DNA of 64,000 nt from Limnohabitans sp. T6-20 (GCF_003063505.1 NZ_NERW01000002.1:744001-808000); one strand, 5' to 3'. Shown: positions 25,286 to 35,675, counted from the stretch's first letter. Program-made: numbers and translations. Notes: generated from the sequence alone by a model not told the origin.

Positions 25286-26587
25286 ATGGCCGCCATGTTC
25301 TCACTCGAAGCGCTCAACCCCGGCGTTCGGTTGCGCGAGGTTTTTGGCTGGGCCATGTACGACTTTGCCAACTCGGGCTACACCACCGTCGTCATCACGG
25401 CCGTGTTTGCAGCCTATTTTGTGGGCGGGGTCGCTGGCAGTGCACCTTGGGCCACACTGGCCTGGACCTCCGGCCTGAGCCTGTCGTATTTGATCGTCAT
25501 GCTCACCATGCCTGGCTTGGGGGCGTGGGCTGACCGTGTGGCAGGCAAACGGCGTTTGCTCATGTGGGTCACGGCCGGTTGCGTGCTCAGCACCGCGGCT
25601 TTAGCCCTGGTGGGGCCCGGGCAGGTCGCTTTGGGCTTGCTGATTCTGGTCATCTCCAACACGTTCTTTTCTTATGGCGAGTCCTTGACCGCTTCTTTTT
25701 TGCCCGAACTGGCCAAACCGCAGGCCATGGGGCGCGTGAGTGGTTGGGGGTGGGCTTTGGGCTACATTGGCGGCATGCTCACACTGGGCGTGTGCTTGGC
25801 CTATGTGTTGGCAGCTCAGGCGCGTGGTGAGTCGGGCAGCCAATTTGTGCCTGTGACGATGCTGATCACGGCCTTGGTTTATGGCCTTGCGGCCTGCGTG
25901 ACCTTTACCTTGATGCGAGAACACGCACAGCCTCGGCCGGATGCGCCGGTCGTGGGCATGCTGAAAAGCCTGCAAGGCTTGGCGCAAACATTCCGCGATG
26001 CGCGCCCCTACCAGGACTTCACCAGATTGATGGCCTGCGCGGTGGCTTACCAAGGCGGGGTGGCGGTGGCGATTTCCTTGGCGGCCATTTATGCCGAGCA
26101 AGTGATCGGGTTTCAGCCACAGGAAACCATGGTCCTGATTTTTGTATTGAACATCGCAGCCTTTGTGGGCGCTTTTGTCTTCGGTTACGTACAAGACCGC
26201 ATTGGCCACAAACTGGCGCTGTCCCTGACTTTGCTGGGCTGGATTTTGACCTGTGTGATCGCCGCTTTGTCGAGCACCAAAGAGGTGTTCTGGTGGGCTG
26301 CGGCGATTGCCGGAGTGTGCATGGGCTCCAGCCAGTCGTCTGGCCGTGCCATGGCCGGGCTGATGGTTCCCCCAGCGCGCTTGGGGGAGTTTTTTGGTTT
26401 GTGGACGTTCGCGATCCGTCTGGCCAGCATATTGGGCCCTTTGAGCTATGGCCTCATCACTTGGCTGAGCGGTGGCAACCAGCGGATTGCCATTGGCTCG
26501 ACTTCCTTGCTCTTTGTGCTGGGGCTGGCCTTGCTCATGCCGGTCAATGTGGCGCGCGGGCACCGCATGGCGATGGGGCAGGGCTGA
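25286..26587 (+). CDS. MFS transporter, UMF1/Atg22-like
   Basis: A 433-residue major facilitator with about 12 membrane helices. The N-terminal motif FGWAMYDFANSGY is the signature of the UMF1 family, related to fungal vacuolar effluxer Atg22. These proteins are thought to export amino acids or similar small metabolites. The gene follows an unknown gene by 8 bases and ends head-on against murI with no gap. Confidence 0.85.
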   Translation: MAAMFSLEALNPGVRLREVFGWAMYDFANSGYTTVVITAVFAAYFVGGVAGSAPWATLAWTSGLSLSYLIVMLTMPGLGAWADRVAGKRRLLMWVTAGCVLSTAALALVGPGQVALGLLILVISNTFFSYGESLTASFLPELAKPQAMGRVSGWGWALGYIGGMLTLGVCLAYVLAAQARGESGSQFVPVTMLITALVYGLAACVTFTLMREHAQPRPDAPVVGMLKSLQGLAQTFRDARPYQDFTRLMACAVAYQGGVAVAISLAAIYAEQVIGFQPQETMVLIFVLNIAAFVGAFVFGYVQDRIGHKLALSLTLLGWILTCVIAALSSTKEVFWWAAAIAGVCMGSSQSSGRAMAGLMVPPARLGEFFGLWTFAIRLASILGPLSYGLITWLSGGNQRIAIGSTSLLFVLGLALLMPVNVARGHRMAMGQG

Positions 26588-27439
26588 TCAAACGTGGTTG
26601 TCTGCCCGGTGACAGGCGGCGTGGGGCAGACCTAGCCAGCGTTGCGCTGCCGCTTGAAGGCTGGTCAAGTCACCATTTGTCATGAGGCGGATGCGGGCGC
26701 TCAAGGTGTGTGGCCCCGGGCCATTTCTGAGCATGGTAGCTGCCTCCAGCAATCGGCGGGTTTGCCTGGCCACGGGCTCGCCGGTTGAAACCAGATGAAT
26801 CTGCGGGCCGAGCAATTCGCGCAAAGCATGCTCGGCAAATACATAGTGGGTACAGCCCAACACCAGGGTGTCCATCTGCCCAGGGGCTGGGCCAAATTCG
26901 CCCATTGCCCGCGTGTAGTCCTGCAGCAGTTCCGTGATGCGCTGTGTCGCTTGGGCTGCGGTTGCCTGGTGGGTGCTTTGCTCGATGGCCAGCGCCAGCC
27001 CGTTGCAAGGCTGAACGGTGAAGTGGGCCTGGTCTTGCAGGCTGGCCAACAGACGGTGGAACTTGTCGCTGATGAGTGTGCCCCGTGTGCCGATCACGCC
27101 AATGTGTCCTGTTTGGCTCAGTTGCAATGCAGGCTTCAGGGCGGGTTCCACACCGATGAGGATCAAATGAGGGTGTTGCACCCTGAGCTCATGAATGGCC
27201 GCCGCCGTGGCTGTGTTGCAGGCCACCACCAGGGCTTTGATGTGGTGTTGCTTGATCAGGTGGTCGGCAATGGTCAGGCTGCGCTGGCGCACAAAAAGAT
27301 CGCTTTTTTCGCCGTAAGGCGCATGCCCGCTGTCAGCCCAGTAGACGAAATGCTCCGCCGGTAAAGCCGCCTGCAAAGACTGTAAGACACTCAAGCCGCC
27401 GATGCCGCTGTCAAAAACGCCAATGGGAGATTCGGTCAT
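26588..27439 (-). CDS. murI: Glutamate racemase
   Basis: A 283-residue cofactor-independent racemase supplying D-glutamate for peptidoglycan. Motifs are GVFDSGIGGLSV near the N-terminus and the two catalytic cysteines in VVACNTA (near residue 75) and VLGCTHY (near residue 190). The ATG at 27439 is used because conserved sequence starts there; the frame extends upstream almost to the fumarase stop. It is the second gene after fumarase with a 55-base gap. Its 3' end abuts the convergent MFS gene. Confidence 0.95.
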   Translation of the reverse strand: MTESPIGVFDSGIGGLSVLQSLQAALPAEHFVYWADSGHAPYGEKSDLFVRQRSLTIADHLIKQHHIKALVVACNTATAAAIHELRVQHPHLILIGVEPALKPALQLSQTGHIGVIGTRGTLISDKFHRLLASLQDQAHFTVQPCNGLALAIEQSTHQATAAQATQRITELLQDYTRAMGEFGPAPGQMDTLVLGCTHYVFAEHALRELLGPQIHLVSTGEPVARQTRRLLEAATMLRNGPGPHTLSARIRLMTNGDLTSLQAAAQRWLGLPHAACHRADNHV

Positions 27440-27494
27440 GTCGTGGGCGAGGGCGGTGGAAGATTGCACAAGCAAGGCCACCGCCACATCACTT

Positions 27495-29048
27495 TCAGCC
27501 AGCCGTCACGCCAATGCCCTTGAACTCGCCCGTGGCGATGCGCTTTTGCCATTCGGCCGGGCCGGTGATGTGGGCGCTGGTGCCGCCCGCATCCACAGCC
27601 ACCGTCACCGGCATGTCGACCACGTCGAATTCATAAATCGCTTCCATGCCCATGTCGGCAAAGCCCACCACTTTGGCGTGTTTGATGGCTTTGGACACGA
27701 GATAAGCCGCGCCGCCCACGGCCATCAGGTAGGCCGATTTGTGCTTCTTGATGGCCTCAATGGCGACCGGGCCCCGCTCGGCCTTGCCGATCATGGCGAT
27801 CAGGCCAGTCTGGGCCAGCATCATTTCGGTGAAACCGTCCATGCGGGTGGCGGTGGTGGGGCCTGCGGGGCCCACGGCTTCGTCGCCCACCGGGTCAACA
27901 GGGCCCACGTAATAGATCACGCGGTTCTTGAAGTCCACGGGCAGGGGCTCGCCTTTGGCCAGCATGTCCTGAATGCGCTTGTGCGCAGCATCGCGGCCCG
28001 TCAGCATCTTGCCGTTGAGCAGCAAGGTTTGGCCGGGTTTCCAGGCAGCGACTTGCTCAGGTGTGAGGCTGTTCAGGTCCACGCGCTGGCTCTTTTCGGT
28101 GTCGGCTGTCCAGCCCACGTTGGGCCACAGGTCCAGCGATGGCGCTTCAAGGTACGAGGGGCCGGAGCCGTCCAGCACAAAGTGCGCATGGCGGGTGGCT
28201 GCGCAGTTGGGGATCATGGCCACGGGCTTGCTGGCCGCGTGGGTGGGGTACATCTTGATCTTGATGTCGAGCACGGTGGTCAGACCGCCCAGTCCCTGCG
28301 CGCCAATGCCCAGGGCGTTGACCTTGTGGTACAGCTCCAGGCGCATTTCTTCGACCTGGTCGAGCTTCTCGCCTTTGCTTGATTTTTCGAGCAACTGGTA
28401 CATGTTCAGGTCGTCCATCAGGCTCTCTTTGGCCAAGAGCACGGCTTTTTCAGCGGTGCCGCCGATGCCGATGCCCAGCATGCCGGGCGGGCACCAGCCT
28501 GCGCCCATGGTGGGCACGGTTTTGAGCACCCAGTCAACGATGCTGTCGCCGGGGTTGAGCATGATCATCTTGGATTTGTTCTCGCTGCCGCCGCCTTTGG
28601 CCGCCACGGTCACATGCACATGGTGGCCGGGCACGATCTTGGTGAAGATCACGGCAGGGGTGTTGTCCTTGGTGTTTTTGCGGTTGAAGTGTGGGTCAGA
28701 CACGACGGATGCGCGCAGTGTGTTGTCGGGGTGGTTGTAGCCACGGCGCACGCCTTCGTTGATGGCGTCTTCCAGACTGCCGGTGAAGCCATCAAACTTC
28801 ACATCCATGCCGACTTCAAGGAACACGTTGACGATGCCAGTGTCCTGGCAAATCGGGCGGTGGCCGAAGGCGCTCATCTTGCTGTTGGTCAGGATTTGCG
28901 CAATCGCGTCTTTTGCAGCAGGGCTTTGCTCGCGCTCATAGGCGCTGGCCAGATGCGAGATGAAGTCAGCCGGGTGGTAGTAGCTGATGTACTGCAGCGC
29001 GGCGGCGACGGATTCGATCAGATCGTCTTGTTTGATCAGGGTGGTCAT
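27495..29048 (-). CDS. fumA: Fumarate hydratase, class I (iron-sulfur)
   Basis: A 517-residue single-chain class I fumarase of the TCA cycle, with alpha and beta domains fused. Three cysteines suited to bind the [4Fe-4S] cluster are seen: Cys67 in ICQDTG, Cys186 in GWCPPG and Cys282 in PNCAATRH. The beta domain includes GPAGPTTATRM near residue 400. This class is oxygen-sensitive and iron-dependent, unlike class II FumC. It is followed by murI on the same strand. Confidence 0.95.
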   Translation of the reverse strand: MTTLIKQDDLIESVAAALQYISYYHPADFISHLASAYEREQSPAAKDAIAQILTNSKMSAFGHRPICQDTGIVNVFLEVGMDVKFDGFTGSLEDAINEGVRRGYNHPDNTLRASVVSDPHFNRKNTKDNTPAVIFTKIVPGHHVHVTVAAKGGGSENKSKMIMLNPGDSIVDWVLKTVPTMGAGWCPPGMLGIGIGGTAEKAVLLAKESLMDDLNMYQLLEKSSKGEKLDQVEEMRLELYHKVNALGIGAQGLGGLTTVLDIKIKMYPTHAASKPVAMIPNCAATRHAHFVLDGSGPSYLEAPSLDLWPNVGWTADTEKSQRVDLNSLTPEQVAAWKPGQTLLLNGKMLTGRDAAHKRIQDMLAKGEPLPVDFKNRVIYYVGPVDPVGDEAVGPAGPTTATRMDGFTEMMLAQTGLIAMIGKAERGPVAIEAIKKHKSAYLMAVGGAAYLVSKAIKHAKVVGFADMGMEAIYEFDVVDMPVTVAVDAGGTSAHITGPAEWQKRIATGEFKGIGVTAG

Positions 29049-29087
29049 GGTGTGGGAGTCCAGTGAAGAGTCAAAAAATAAAGGGGT

Positions 29088-29690
29088 TCAGTGGTCAGCT
29101 TTGTCGTGGTGTGACATCAGGCGGTCGGCATAGGCAATGGCAATGGCACTGAGCAAGAAAGCGATGTGGATGATGGTTTGCCACATCAGCACTTTCTCGT
29201 CGTAGTTGGCGGCGTTGATGAAGGTCTTGAGCAGGTGAATGGAGCTGATGCCGATGATGGCCGTGCCCAGCTTGACCTTGAGTACCGAAGCGTTCACATG
29301 GTCCAGCCATTCGGGTTGATCGGGGTGGCCTTCGAGGTTCAGGCGCGAGACAAAAGTTTCGTAGCCGCCCACGATGACCATGATCAGCAGGTTGGAGATC
29401 ATGACCACGTCGATCAAGCCCAGGACGACCAGCATGATCACGGTCTCGTTGAGCGTGGTGATGGGTGCAGTGGTTTTGTAGCCAATGCCCGTGATGAGTG
29501 CTTGCAGTGCGGGCTGACTGCCAAAAGCGGCTTCCAGCAGGTGCACCAGCTCAACCCAAAAATGGAAGACGTACACCGCTTGCGCTGCGATCAGGCCCAG
29601 ATACAAGGGTAATTGCAGCCATCGGCTGGCAAAAATGAAGCTGTTCAAAGAGCTCAAAGAACTTTTTTGCTCGGGGGGGTGTTTTGACAT
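29088..29690 (-). CDS. UPF0114 (YqhA-like) membrane protein
   Basis: A 200-residue integral membrane protein of the UPF0114/TIGR00645 family, function unknown. It has about four membrane helices, with the conserved ETVIMLVVLGLIDVVMISNL core (two membrane-embedded acidic residues). The segment KVKLGTAIIGISSIHLLKTF (about 147-166) also matches the family. AGGAAA lies upstream of the ATG at 29690. It lies 39 bases upstream of fumarase in the same direction, so it may be the first gene of a UPF0114-fumA-murI unit. Confidence 0.87.
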   Translation of the reverse strand: MSKHPPEQKSSLSSLNSFIFASRWLQLPLYLGLIAAQAVYVFHFWVELVHLLEAAFGSQPALQALITGIGYKTTAPITTLNETVIMLVVLGLIDVVMISNLLIMVIVGGYETFVSRLNLEGHPDQPEWLDHVNASVLKVKLGTAIIGISSIHLLKTFINAANYDEKVLMWQTIIHIAFLLSAIAIAYADRLMSHHDKADH

Positions 29691-29867
29691 GGCTTTCCTG
29701 AAATTTTCCTGAAACGGCAGGCTTTGGGCAAACCCGGATTTTAGGCGGTAGAACACCCGTTAAAACGCATGCCCATGCAAGTCTGATGTCAGTCAGTGCT
29801 TTGTAAGAGCGAAAGCCGACATTTGCACCAGTTTTGAAAACGCCATGTCATTGAGGAGACAAATCAG

Positions 29868-31829
29868 ATGAGTTCCAACATTTACCAACCCAGCGCAGAT
29901 TTCGTTAAAAACGCCAACGTCTCCGGTATGGCGGCTTACGAAGCCCTGTGCAAAGAAGCCGAAACCGATTACCAGGGTTTCTGGGGCCGTCTGGCCAAAG
30001 AGCTGATCACCTGGAAGACGCCCTTCACCAAGGTGCTCGACGAGTCCAATGCGCCTTTCTTCAAGTGGTTTGAAGACGGCACCCTGAACGTGTCCTACAA
30101 CTGCCTTGACCGCAACATCGAAAAAGGCCTGGGCGACAAGACCGCCATCATCTTTGAAGCCGACGGCGGCGAAGTGACCAAGGTCACCTACAGCCAGCTG
30201 CTGGCCAAGACCTGCCAATACGCCAACGCCTTGAAGAGCCTGGGCATCAAAAAAGGTGACCGCGTGGTCATCTACATCTCCATGTCGATCGACGGCGTGG
30301 CCGCCATGCAAGCTTGCGCCCGCATCGGCGCTACCCACTCGGTGGTGTTCGGTGGCTTCTCGGCCCAGTCCCTGCGTGATCGCATTGAAGACACCGGCGC
30401 TGTCGCAGTCATCACCGCTGACCACCAGGTGCGCGGTGGCAAGCAATTGCCTTTGAAGTCCATCGTCGACGAAGCCCTGGCTTTGGGTGGCTGCGACACC
30501 ATCAAAAACGTGTTGGTCGTCAAGCGCTCGGGCGCTGACATCGCCATGACCGCAGGCCGTGACCTGTGGATGGCCGACGTGGCCGACAAACAAGCCACCA
30601 CCTGCGAGCCAGAGTGGGTGAGCGCTGAACACCCCTTGTTCTTGCTCTACACCTCGGGCTCTACCGGCAAACCCAAAGGCGTGCAACACAGCACCGGCGG
30701 CTATCTGCTGCACGCGGCGCTGACCACCAAGTGGACCTTCGACCTGAAGGCCGACGACGTGTTCTGGTGCACTGCCGACATCGGCTGGGTCACTGGCCAC
30801 ACCTACATCACCTACGGCCCCCTGGCTTTGGGCGGCACCGAGATCGTGTTCGAGGGCGTGCCCACATACCCCGACGCTGGCCGCTTCTGGAAGATGATCC
30901 AGGACCACAAAGTCTCGATCTTCTACACCGCGCCGACTGCCATCCGTTCGCTCATCAAAGCCGCGGAAGCCAACGACGCTGTGCACCCCAAGAGCTACGA
31001 CCTGTCGAGCCTGCGTTTGCTGGGCTCGGTCGGCGAGCCGATCAACCCCGCTGCATGGGAGTGGTACTACCAGCACGTGGGCGGCAGCCGTTGCCCCATC
31101 GTGGACACCTTCTGGCAGACCGAAACCGGTGGCCACATGATCACCCCGCTGCCTGGTGTGACCCCCATGGTGCCTGGTTCGTGCACACTGCCGTTCCCCG
31201 GCATCCAGGCCGCCATCGTGAGCGAAACCGGTGACGACATGCCCAATGGCCAAGGCGGTATCCTGGTCGTCAAGCGCCCATGGCCTTCCATGATCCGCAA
31301 CATCTGGGGCGACCCCGAGCGTTTCAAGAAGAGCTACTACCCTGAAGACTTCAAGGGCAAGTACTACCTGGCGGGCGACGGCGCGATCCGCGACGAGAAA
31401 ACCGGTTACTTCACCATCACCGGCCGCATCGACGACGTGCTGAACGTCTCCGGTCACCGCATGGGCACGATGGAAATCGAATCGGCCCTGGTCAGCTGCA
31501 CCGAGCTGGTGGCCGAAGCCGCCGTGGTGGGCCGCCCTGACGACACCACCGGTGAAGCGATTTGCGCCTTCGTGGTGCTCAAGCGCGCCTTGCCCAACAC
31601 CGACGAAGGCAAAGCCATCGCCAAGCAATTGCGCGACCACATCGCCAAAGAAATCGGCCCCATCGCCAAACCCAAAGACATCCGCTTTGGCGAGAACCTG
31701 CCCAAGACCCGCTCGGGCAAGATCATGCGCCGCCTGCTGCGCTCGCTGGCCAAAGGCGAAGAGATCACGCAAGACATCTCGACACTTGAGAACCCCGGCA
31801 TCTTGAGCCAGTTGGGTCAGGCTTACTGA
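29868..31829 (+). CDS. acs: Acetyl-CoA synthetase
   Basis: A 653-residue AMP-forming acetate-CoA ligase. The ATP-binding signature is [10 protein letters not shown] near residue 265, and the acetate-pocket region lies around IGWVTGHTY. The C-terminal motif has Lys618 in TRSGKIMRR, the lysine controlled by acetylation in this family. GAGGAG precedes the ATG. Together with the phasin elsewhere in the window it fits a carbon-storage lifestyle fed by acetyl-CoA. A strong terminator follows. Confidence 0.97.
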   Translation: MSSNIYQPSADFVKNANVSGMAAYEALCKEAETDYQGFWGRLAKELITWKTPFTKVLDESNAPFFKWFEDGTLNVSYNCLDRNIEKGLGDKTAIIFEADGGEVTKVTYSQLLAKTCQYANALKSLGIKKGDRVVIYISMSIDGVAAMQACARIGATHSVVFGGFSAQSLRDRIEDTGAVAVITADHQVRGGKQLPLKSIVDEALALGGCDTIKNVLVVKRSGADIAMTAGRDLWMADVADKQATTCEPEWVSAEHPLFLLYTSGSTGKPKGVQHSTGGYLLHAALTTKWTFDLKADDVFWCTADIGWVTGHTYITYGPLALGGTEIVFEGVPTYPDAGRFWKMIQDHKVSIFYTAPTAIRSLIKAAEANDAVHPKSYDLSSLRLLGSVGEPINPAAWEWYYQHVGGSRCPIVDTFWQTETGGHMITPLPGVTPMVPGSCTLPFPGIQAAIVSETGDDMPNGQGGILVVKRPWPSMIRNIWGDPERFKKSYYPEDFKGKYYLAGDGAIRDEKTGYFTITGRIDDVLNVSGHRMGTMEIESALVSCTELVAEAAVVGRPDDTTGEAICAFVVLKRALPNTDEGKAIAKQLRDHIAKEIGPIAKPKDIRFGENLPKTRSGKIMRRLLRSLAKGEEITQDISTLENPGILSQLGQAY

Positions 31830-31851
31830 GCCTGGAACCGGGTCACAAAAA

Positions 31852-31877
31852 AACGGCAGCCTAGGCTGCCGTTTTTT
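31852..31877 (+). terminator. Terminator after acs
   Basis: Stem AACGGCAGC (31852-31860), loop CTAG, stem GCTGCCGTT (31865-31873), then T. An A run precedes the stem, so it can also work on the other strand. Confidence 0.85.
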
Positions 31878-31902
31878 GTTTGATCCGAGCCTTTAGGCTC
31901 GA

Positions 31903-31925
31903 TAAAAAGCCATTGATTGGCTTTT
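31903..31925 (-). terminator. Terminator overlapping the stop of the Bug-receptor gene
   Basis: AAAAGCCA (31905-31912) pairs with TGGCTTTT (31918-31925), and the minus strand continues into T residues. The stem includes two bases of the stop codon. A second small stem, CGAGCC/GGCTCG at 31886-31901, lies just downstream. Confidence 0.6.
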
Positions 31926-32907
31926 AGGACTTGATGCCCAATCCCAACTTTTCAATCAGCCGCTTTTCCTTCACATAGCTGGCCAAAATGAACTGGGTGT
32001 AAGCCTCGCTGTCCATATAGATCACGGGTTGGTCGTATTTTTCGAAGGCTGCGATCACGCCAGGATCGCTCAAGGTTTTTTTGAAGCCGTCTTGCAGCTT
32101 TTGCACCACTTTGGGGTCCATGCCCCGTGGGCCAGCAATGCCGAAAGGCGAATCAGACACGGTGTCGTAGCCCAGCTCGTTGAGCGTGGGCACGTTGGGC
32201 CAGCGCTTGGTGCGTTTGCTGCCGTAAGTGGCCAGTAGTCGCATCGTGCCCGCCTCGACGTGGGGCGCCCAGCCCGTGGCGTCGCTGTGGGCGTCAATGT
32301 GGCCACCCAGCAGGGCCTGCAGGCCGTCCGAGCTGCCCTTGAAGGGCACATGGGTGAGCTGTATGCCCGCCTTGTTGGCGAACTCTTCGACCGCCAAGTG
32401 TGGCGTGGTGCCGTTGCCTGTTGAGCCGTAGTTGAATTTTCCAGGGTTGGCTTTGGCGTAATTGACCAGATCCTTGATGGATTTGATGGGCGAGTTGGCC
32501 TTGACCACGATGCCAAAGGTGTAGCCCGTCAAGCAAGCGATGTAGGTGAAATCCTTGAGCGGATCGAACTGCATTTTTTGCATGTGCGGCAGGCGGGCCA
32601 CACCAATCGTGATTTGCGACAGGGTGTAGCCGTCCGGCGCAGCCTTGACCAGTTCATTGGGGCCCAGCATGCCGCTGGCACCAGGCTTGTTGTCGATGAC
32701 CACTTGCTGGCCCAATACTTTGGTGGCTGCATCAGCCAAAGCACGCATCACGATGTCGCTGGAGCCGCCTGCAGGCCAAGGGCAAATCAACTTCAAGGGG
32801 CGTGTCGGAAAGGCTTGTGCCTGGGCCAGTGTGGGCAGGGCCAACGTGGCGGCTGAGGCGATACCGCTGTGCACAAATTGGCGGCGTGTGGTGTCGTTGA
32901 ATTTCAC
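31924..32907 (-). CDS. Bug-family tripartite tricarboxylate transporter substrate-binding protein
   Basis: A 327-residue periplasmic receptor of the TctC/Bug family, greatly expanded in Burkholderiales. The signal sequence has twin arginines (TRRQF) and a likely cut after AQA, so Tat export is possible. The mature protein begins with the hallmark FPTRPLKLICPWPAGG, and VVIDNKPGASG follows near residue 75. GGAGA precedes the start. It is an orphan receptor: no TctA or TctB gene is near. It follows the gamma-glutamyltransferase gene by 103 bases. Ligands are usually small carboxylates. Confidence 0.92.
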   Translation of the reverse strand: MKFNDTTRRQFVHSGIASAATLALPTLAQAQAFPTRPLKLICPWPAGGSSDIVMRALADAATKVLGQQVVIDNKPGASGMLGPNELVKAAPDGYTLSQITIGVARLPHMQKMQFDPLKDFTYIACLTGYTFGIVVKANSPIKSIKDLVNYAKANPGKFNYGSTGNGTTPHLAVEEFANKAGIQLTHVPFKGSSDGLQALLGGHIDAHSDATGWAPHVEAGTMRLLATYGSKRTKRWPNVPTLNELGYDTVSDSPFGIAGPRGMDPKVVQKLQDGFKKTLSDPGVIAAFEKYDQPVIYMDSEAYTQFILASYVKEKRLIEKLGLGIKS

Positions 32908-33010
32908 AAGTCTCTCCTGATCGATGATTCAACGCTCAGTATGGACGCAGACCCGGCGCAACCACATCGGGAATTCCCGCACAGGGTCGCGTGGGAGACC
33001 TGTTGGCTGA

Positions 33011-34822
33011 TCAGTCGCCCAACACCACACCCTCGCGCCGTGGATCGGCTCCGCCAAACCAGCCAGTGGGCGTGCGTTCAATGGCCTGCAAGCCACTGGT
33101 CATCTCCATTTCGCGCACCTCGTGTCCACGGGCTTTCAAGGCGTCGACGGTGCTGACCGGGAAGCGTTTTTCTTCGAGCAGGGTGGGGCCGTTGAGCGAG
33201 CCAAAGTTGGGCAAACTGACCGCCTGCTGCGCGTTCAGGCCCCAGTGCAAAGTGCCCGCCAGCAGCTTCGCGGTGTAGTGGATGATCAGCGCGCCGCCGG
33301 GGCTGCCGCCGCTCATGAGCAACTGGCCTGTGGTTTTGTCAAACACCAGTGTGGGGGACATGGACGAGCGAGGGCGCTTGCCGGGCTCCACCCGGTTGGC
33401 AATCGGCCGACCTTGTGGGTCCGCAGGCACAAAGCTGAAGTCGGTCAGTTCGTTGTTGAGCAAAAATCCGCCGGCACGCGCGGGGTCGGTGGTGACCATT
33501 CGCCGTGAACCAAACGCGGCTTCGATGGTGGTGGTCATGGCCACCGCCCGACCTTGTGCATCGACCACGCTGATGTGGCTCGTGCCGTATTCGGTTTGTG
33601 GCGGCATGGGGGCCCATGAGGTTTTGACGCCTGCAGGCTGGCCAGGGGTGGCGATCTTCATGGATTGGTCGCCGATCAACAGACTGCGTTGACGCAGGTA
33701 GTCGGGGGCCATCAGGCTGCGCCAGTCGCCTGCGGGGGCTGCTGCGAAGGCGGGGTCGGCCACGTACTGCGCCCGATCGGCAAAGGCCAGGCGCGAGGCC
33801 TCGGTGTAGCGGTGCAACCAGTCGGCCGATGGCAGTCCTGCTGCAAATTCGGGGCCTTGCGGTGTGGTGTTGGCCAACAAGCCCAGGATTTGCCCCATCG
33901 CGATGTGGCCCGATGAGGGCGGCGGAAAGCCGCAAATTCGATAGGTCCGCGATTGCGCGGTGTGGTCAAAACACAAGGCCTCGCGAACCTTGGGTTGGTA
34001 GTCACGCAGGTCTTGCAAGCTCAAACTGCCGGCACGCGGTGCAGATTGTGTGCGTTGGACGATGGCCTGGGCCACGGGCCCTTCGTGCAGTGCGCGGCTG
34101 CCTTCGGCGGCAATGCGGCGCAGGACATGCGCGTATTCGGGGTTGCGCAGCAGATGACCCACAGGCCACGCTTGTCCTTGTGCGTTGTAGAAAAAGCGCA
34201 AAGCCAGTGGGTCTTTTCTGAGGTGCGGGTCGGCTTGCAGCAAGGTGTTCAGGCGTGGGCTGACCTTGAAGCCTTGCTCAGCCAGCGCAATCGCTGGTTC
34301 AAAAAGGCGTGCCCAGGGCAGCGAGCCGTGCTGGCGGTGTGCAGCTTCGAGCATGCGCACGGCACCCGGAACACCCACCGCGTGGCCACTTTGCACGGCT
34401 TCGTCAAACGGCAGGGGCTTGCCATCAGAACCCAAAAACATGGGTCCTGAAGCACCTGCCGGGGCGGTTTCCCGGCCGTCATGGGCCGTGATTTTTTGGC
34501 CATCAAAGTGCATCAAAAATGCCCCGCCGCCGATGCCGCTGGACTGCGGCTCCACCAGTCCCAGCACCAGCTGCACTGCAATGGCGGCGTCCAATGCCGA
34601 GCCTCCTGCACGAAGCACCTGGTGTCCGGCATCGGTGGCCAAGGGATTGGCCGCTGCAACCGCTTGCCGTGCATAAGCCCAACCGGGCTTGTCGGTGCTG
34701 CCACTGGCTGCTTCCGGCTGCTCGGGCACGCTGTAATGCCAGGAGGTGGTGTTTGGCGGGCTGGCACAGGCGGCCAGCAGCGCCAGGGCGGCAAGGGTGA
34801 TCAGGGGGCGGGTGGCTGACAT
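33011..34822 (-). CDS. ggt: Gamma-glutamyltransferase, lipoprotein
   Basis: A 603-residue N-terminal nucleophile hydrolase that cleaves the gamma-glutamyl bond of glutathione. The nucleophile is predicted as Thr414 in EYGTSHIS, the point of self-cleavage into large and small subunits. Conserved SGIGGGAF (near 95) and GGSPGG near the C-terminus are present. The N-terminus has a lipobox LAAC with Cys19, so the enzyme is probably anchored to a membrane in the periplasm. AAGGAG precedes the ATG at 34822; longer in-frame starts lack a signal peptide. Confidence 0.93.
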   Translation of the reverse strand: MSATRPLITLAALALLAACASPPNTTSWHYSVPEQPEAASGSTDKPGWAYARQAVAAANPLATDAGHQVLRAGGSALDAAIAVQLVLGLVEPQSSGIGGGAFLMHFDGQKITAHDGRETAPAGASGPMFLGSDGKPLPFDEAVQSGHAVGVPGAVRMLEAAHRQHGSLPWARLFEPAIALAEQGFKVSPRLNTLLQADPHLRKDPLALRFFYNAQGQAWPVGHLLRNPEYAHVLRRIAAEGSRALHEGPVAQAIVQRTQSAPRAGSLSLQDLRDYQPKVREALCFDHTAQSRTYRICGFPPPSSGHIAMGQILGLLANTTPQGPEFAAGLPSADWLHRYTEASRLAFADRAQYVADPAFAAAPAGDWRSLMAPDYLRQRSLLIGDQSMKIATPGQPAGVKTSWAPMPPQTEYGTSHISVVDAQGRAVAMTTTIEAAFGSRRMVTTDPARAGGFLLNNELTDFSFVPADPQGRPIANRVEPGKRPRSSMSPTLVFDKTTGQLLMSGGSPGGALIIHYTAKLLAGTLHWGLNAQQAVSLPNFGSLNGPTLLEEKRFPVSTVDALKARGHEVREMEMTSGLQAIERTPTGWFGGADPRREGVVLGD

Positions 34823-34867
34823 GCGTGCTCCTTGGGTGCGATGCGCCATCCTAGTGCCGAAATGACA

Positions 34868-34892
34868 ACAGGCCCCGCAGGGCCTGTTTTTT
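34868..34892 (+). terminator. Hairpin terminator between ggt and the SDR gene
   Basis: Stem ACAGGCCC (34868-34875), loop CGCA, stem GGGCCTGT (34880-34887), then a T run on the plus strand. Both neighbouring genes are on the minus strand, where the run after the stem is only TTGTCATTT, so its orientation looks reversed. Confidence 0.55.
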
Positions 34893-34916
34893 ATTGAGCA
34901 GCGATAAGCCTTCAGT

Positions 34917-35675
34917 TCACTTCGGTGCAAGGCGGATCGCGCCATCCAGACGGATCACTTCACCGTTGAGCATGTCGTTTTCGATGATGTGTTTGGCCAG
35001 CTTGGCGTAGTCCTGGGGGGTGCCCAAACGGCTGGGGAAGGGCACGCCAGCGGCCAGTGCGTCTTGCACTTCTTGCGGCATGCCAAACAGCATGGGGGTG
35101 CCAAAGATGCCGGGGGCGATCGTCATGTTGCGGATGCCGTTGCGCGAGAGGTCGCGGGCGATCGGCAGTGTCATGCCGACCACGCCGCCTTTGGACGCGG
35201 CGTAAGCGGCCTGGCCGATCTGGCCGTCATAAGCGGCCACGCTGGCGGTGCTGATCAGCACGCCGCGCTCACCAGTGGCTTCGGGTTCGTTCTTGCACAT
35301 GGCTTCCGAGGTCAGGCGGATCATGTTGAAGGTGCCCACCAGGTTGACCATGATGGTCTTCGTGTAGACGGCCAGGTTGTGCGCGCCGTTCTTGCCCACG
35401 GTTTTTTCGGCAGGGGCGATGCCTGCGCAATTGACCAAGCCCACCAGTTTGCCCATGGACACCGCCTTGGCGACCACCGCCTGGCCGTCGGCTTCGTTGC
35501 TCACGTCGCACTTGACGAATGCACCGCCCAGTTCTTTGGCGATGGCTTCGCCTTTTTCAGCTTGCATGTCGGCAATCACCACTTTGCCGCCGTTGGCCGC
35601 CAGCATGCGTGCCGTGCCTTCGCCCAGGCCCGATGCGCCGCCTGTGACGATGAAAACTTTGCCTTGAATGTCCAT
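34917..35675 (-). CDS. Short-chain dehydrogenase, 3-hydroxyacyl-CoA dehydrogenase type (HSD17B10-like)
   Basis: A 252-residue NAD-dependent SDR. The nucleotide motif is TGGASGLG (near residue 12), and NCAGIAPA stabilises the core. The catalytic Ser, Tyr and Lys lie in STASVAAY and YAASKGG, and PGIFGTPML follows. The pattern and length match type II 3-hydroxyacyl-CoA dehydrogenases, which act in fatty acid and isoleucine breakdown. AAGGAG precedes the ATG at 35675. A perfect 21-bp palindrome just upstream suggests control by a dedicated repressor. Confidence 0.88.
   Translation of the reverse strand: MDIQGKVFIVTGGASGLGEGTARMLAANGGKVVIADMQAEKGEAIAKELGGAFVKCDVSNEADGQAVVAKAVSMGKLVGLVNCAGIAPAEKTVGKNGAHNLAVYTKTIMVNLVGTFNMIRLTSEAMCKNEPEATGERGVLISTASVAAYDGQIGQAAYAASKGGVVGMTLPIARDLSRNGIRNMTIAPGIFGTPMLFGMPQEVQDALAAGVPFPSRLGTPQDYAKLAKHIIENDMLNGEVIRLDGAIRLAPK

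Noticed and set aside
29793-31772. A 659-codon open frame antisense to acs.
   Set aside because: No domain, Gly/His/Val-rich composition; it mirrors the acs reading frame.
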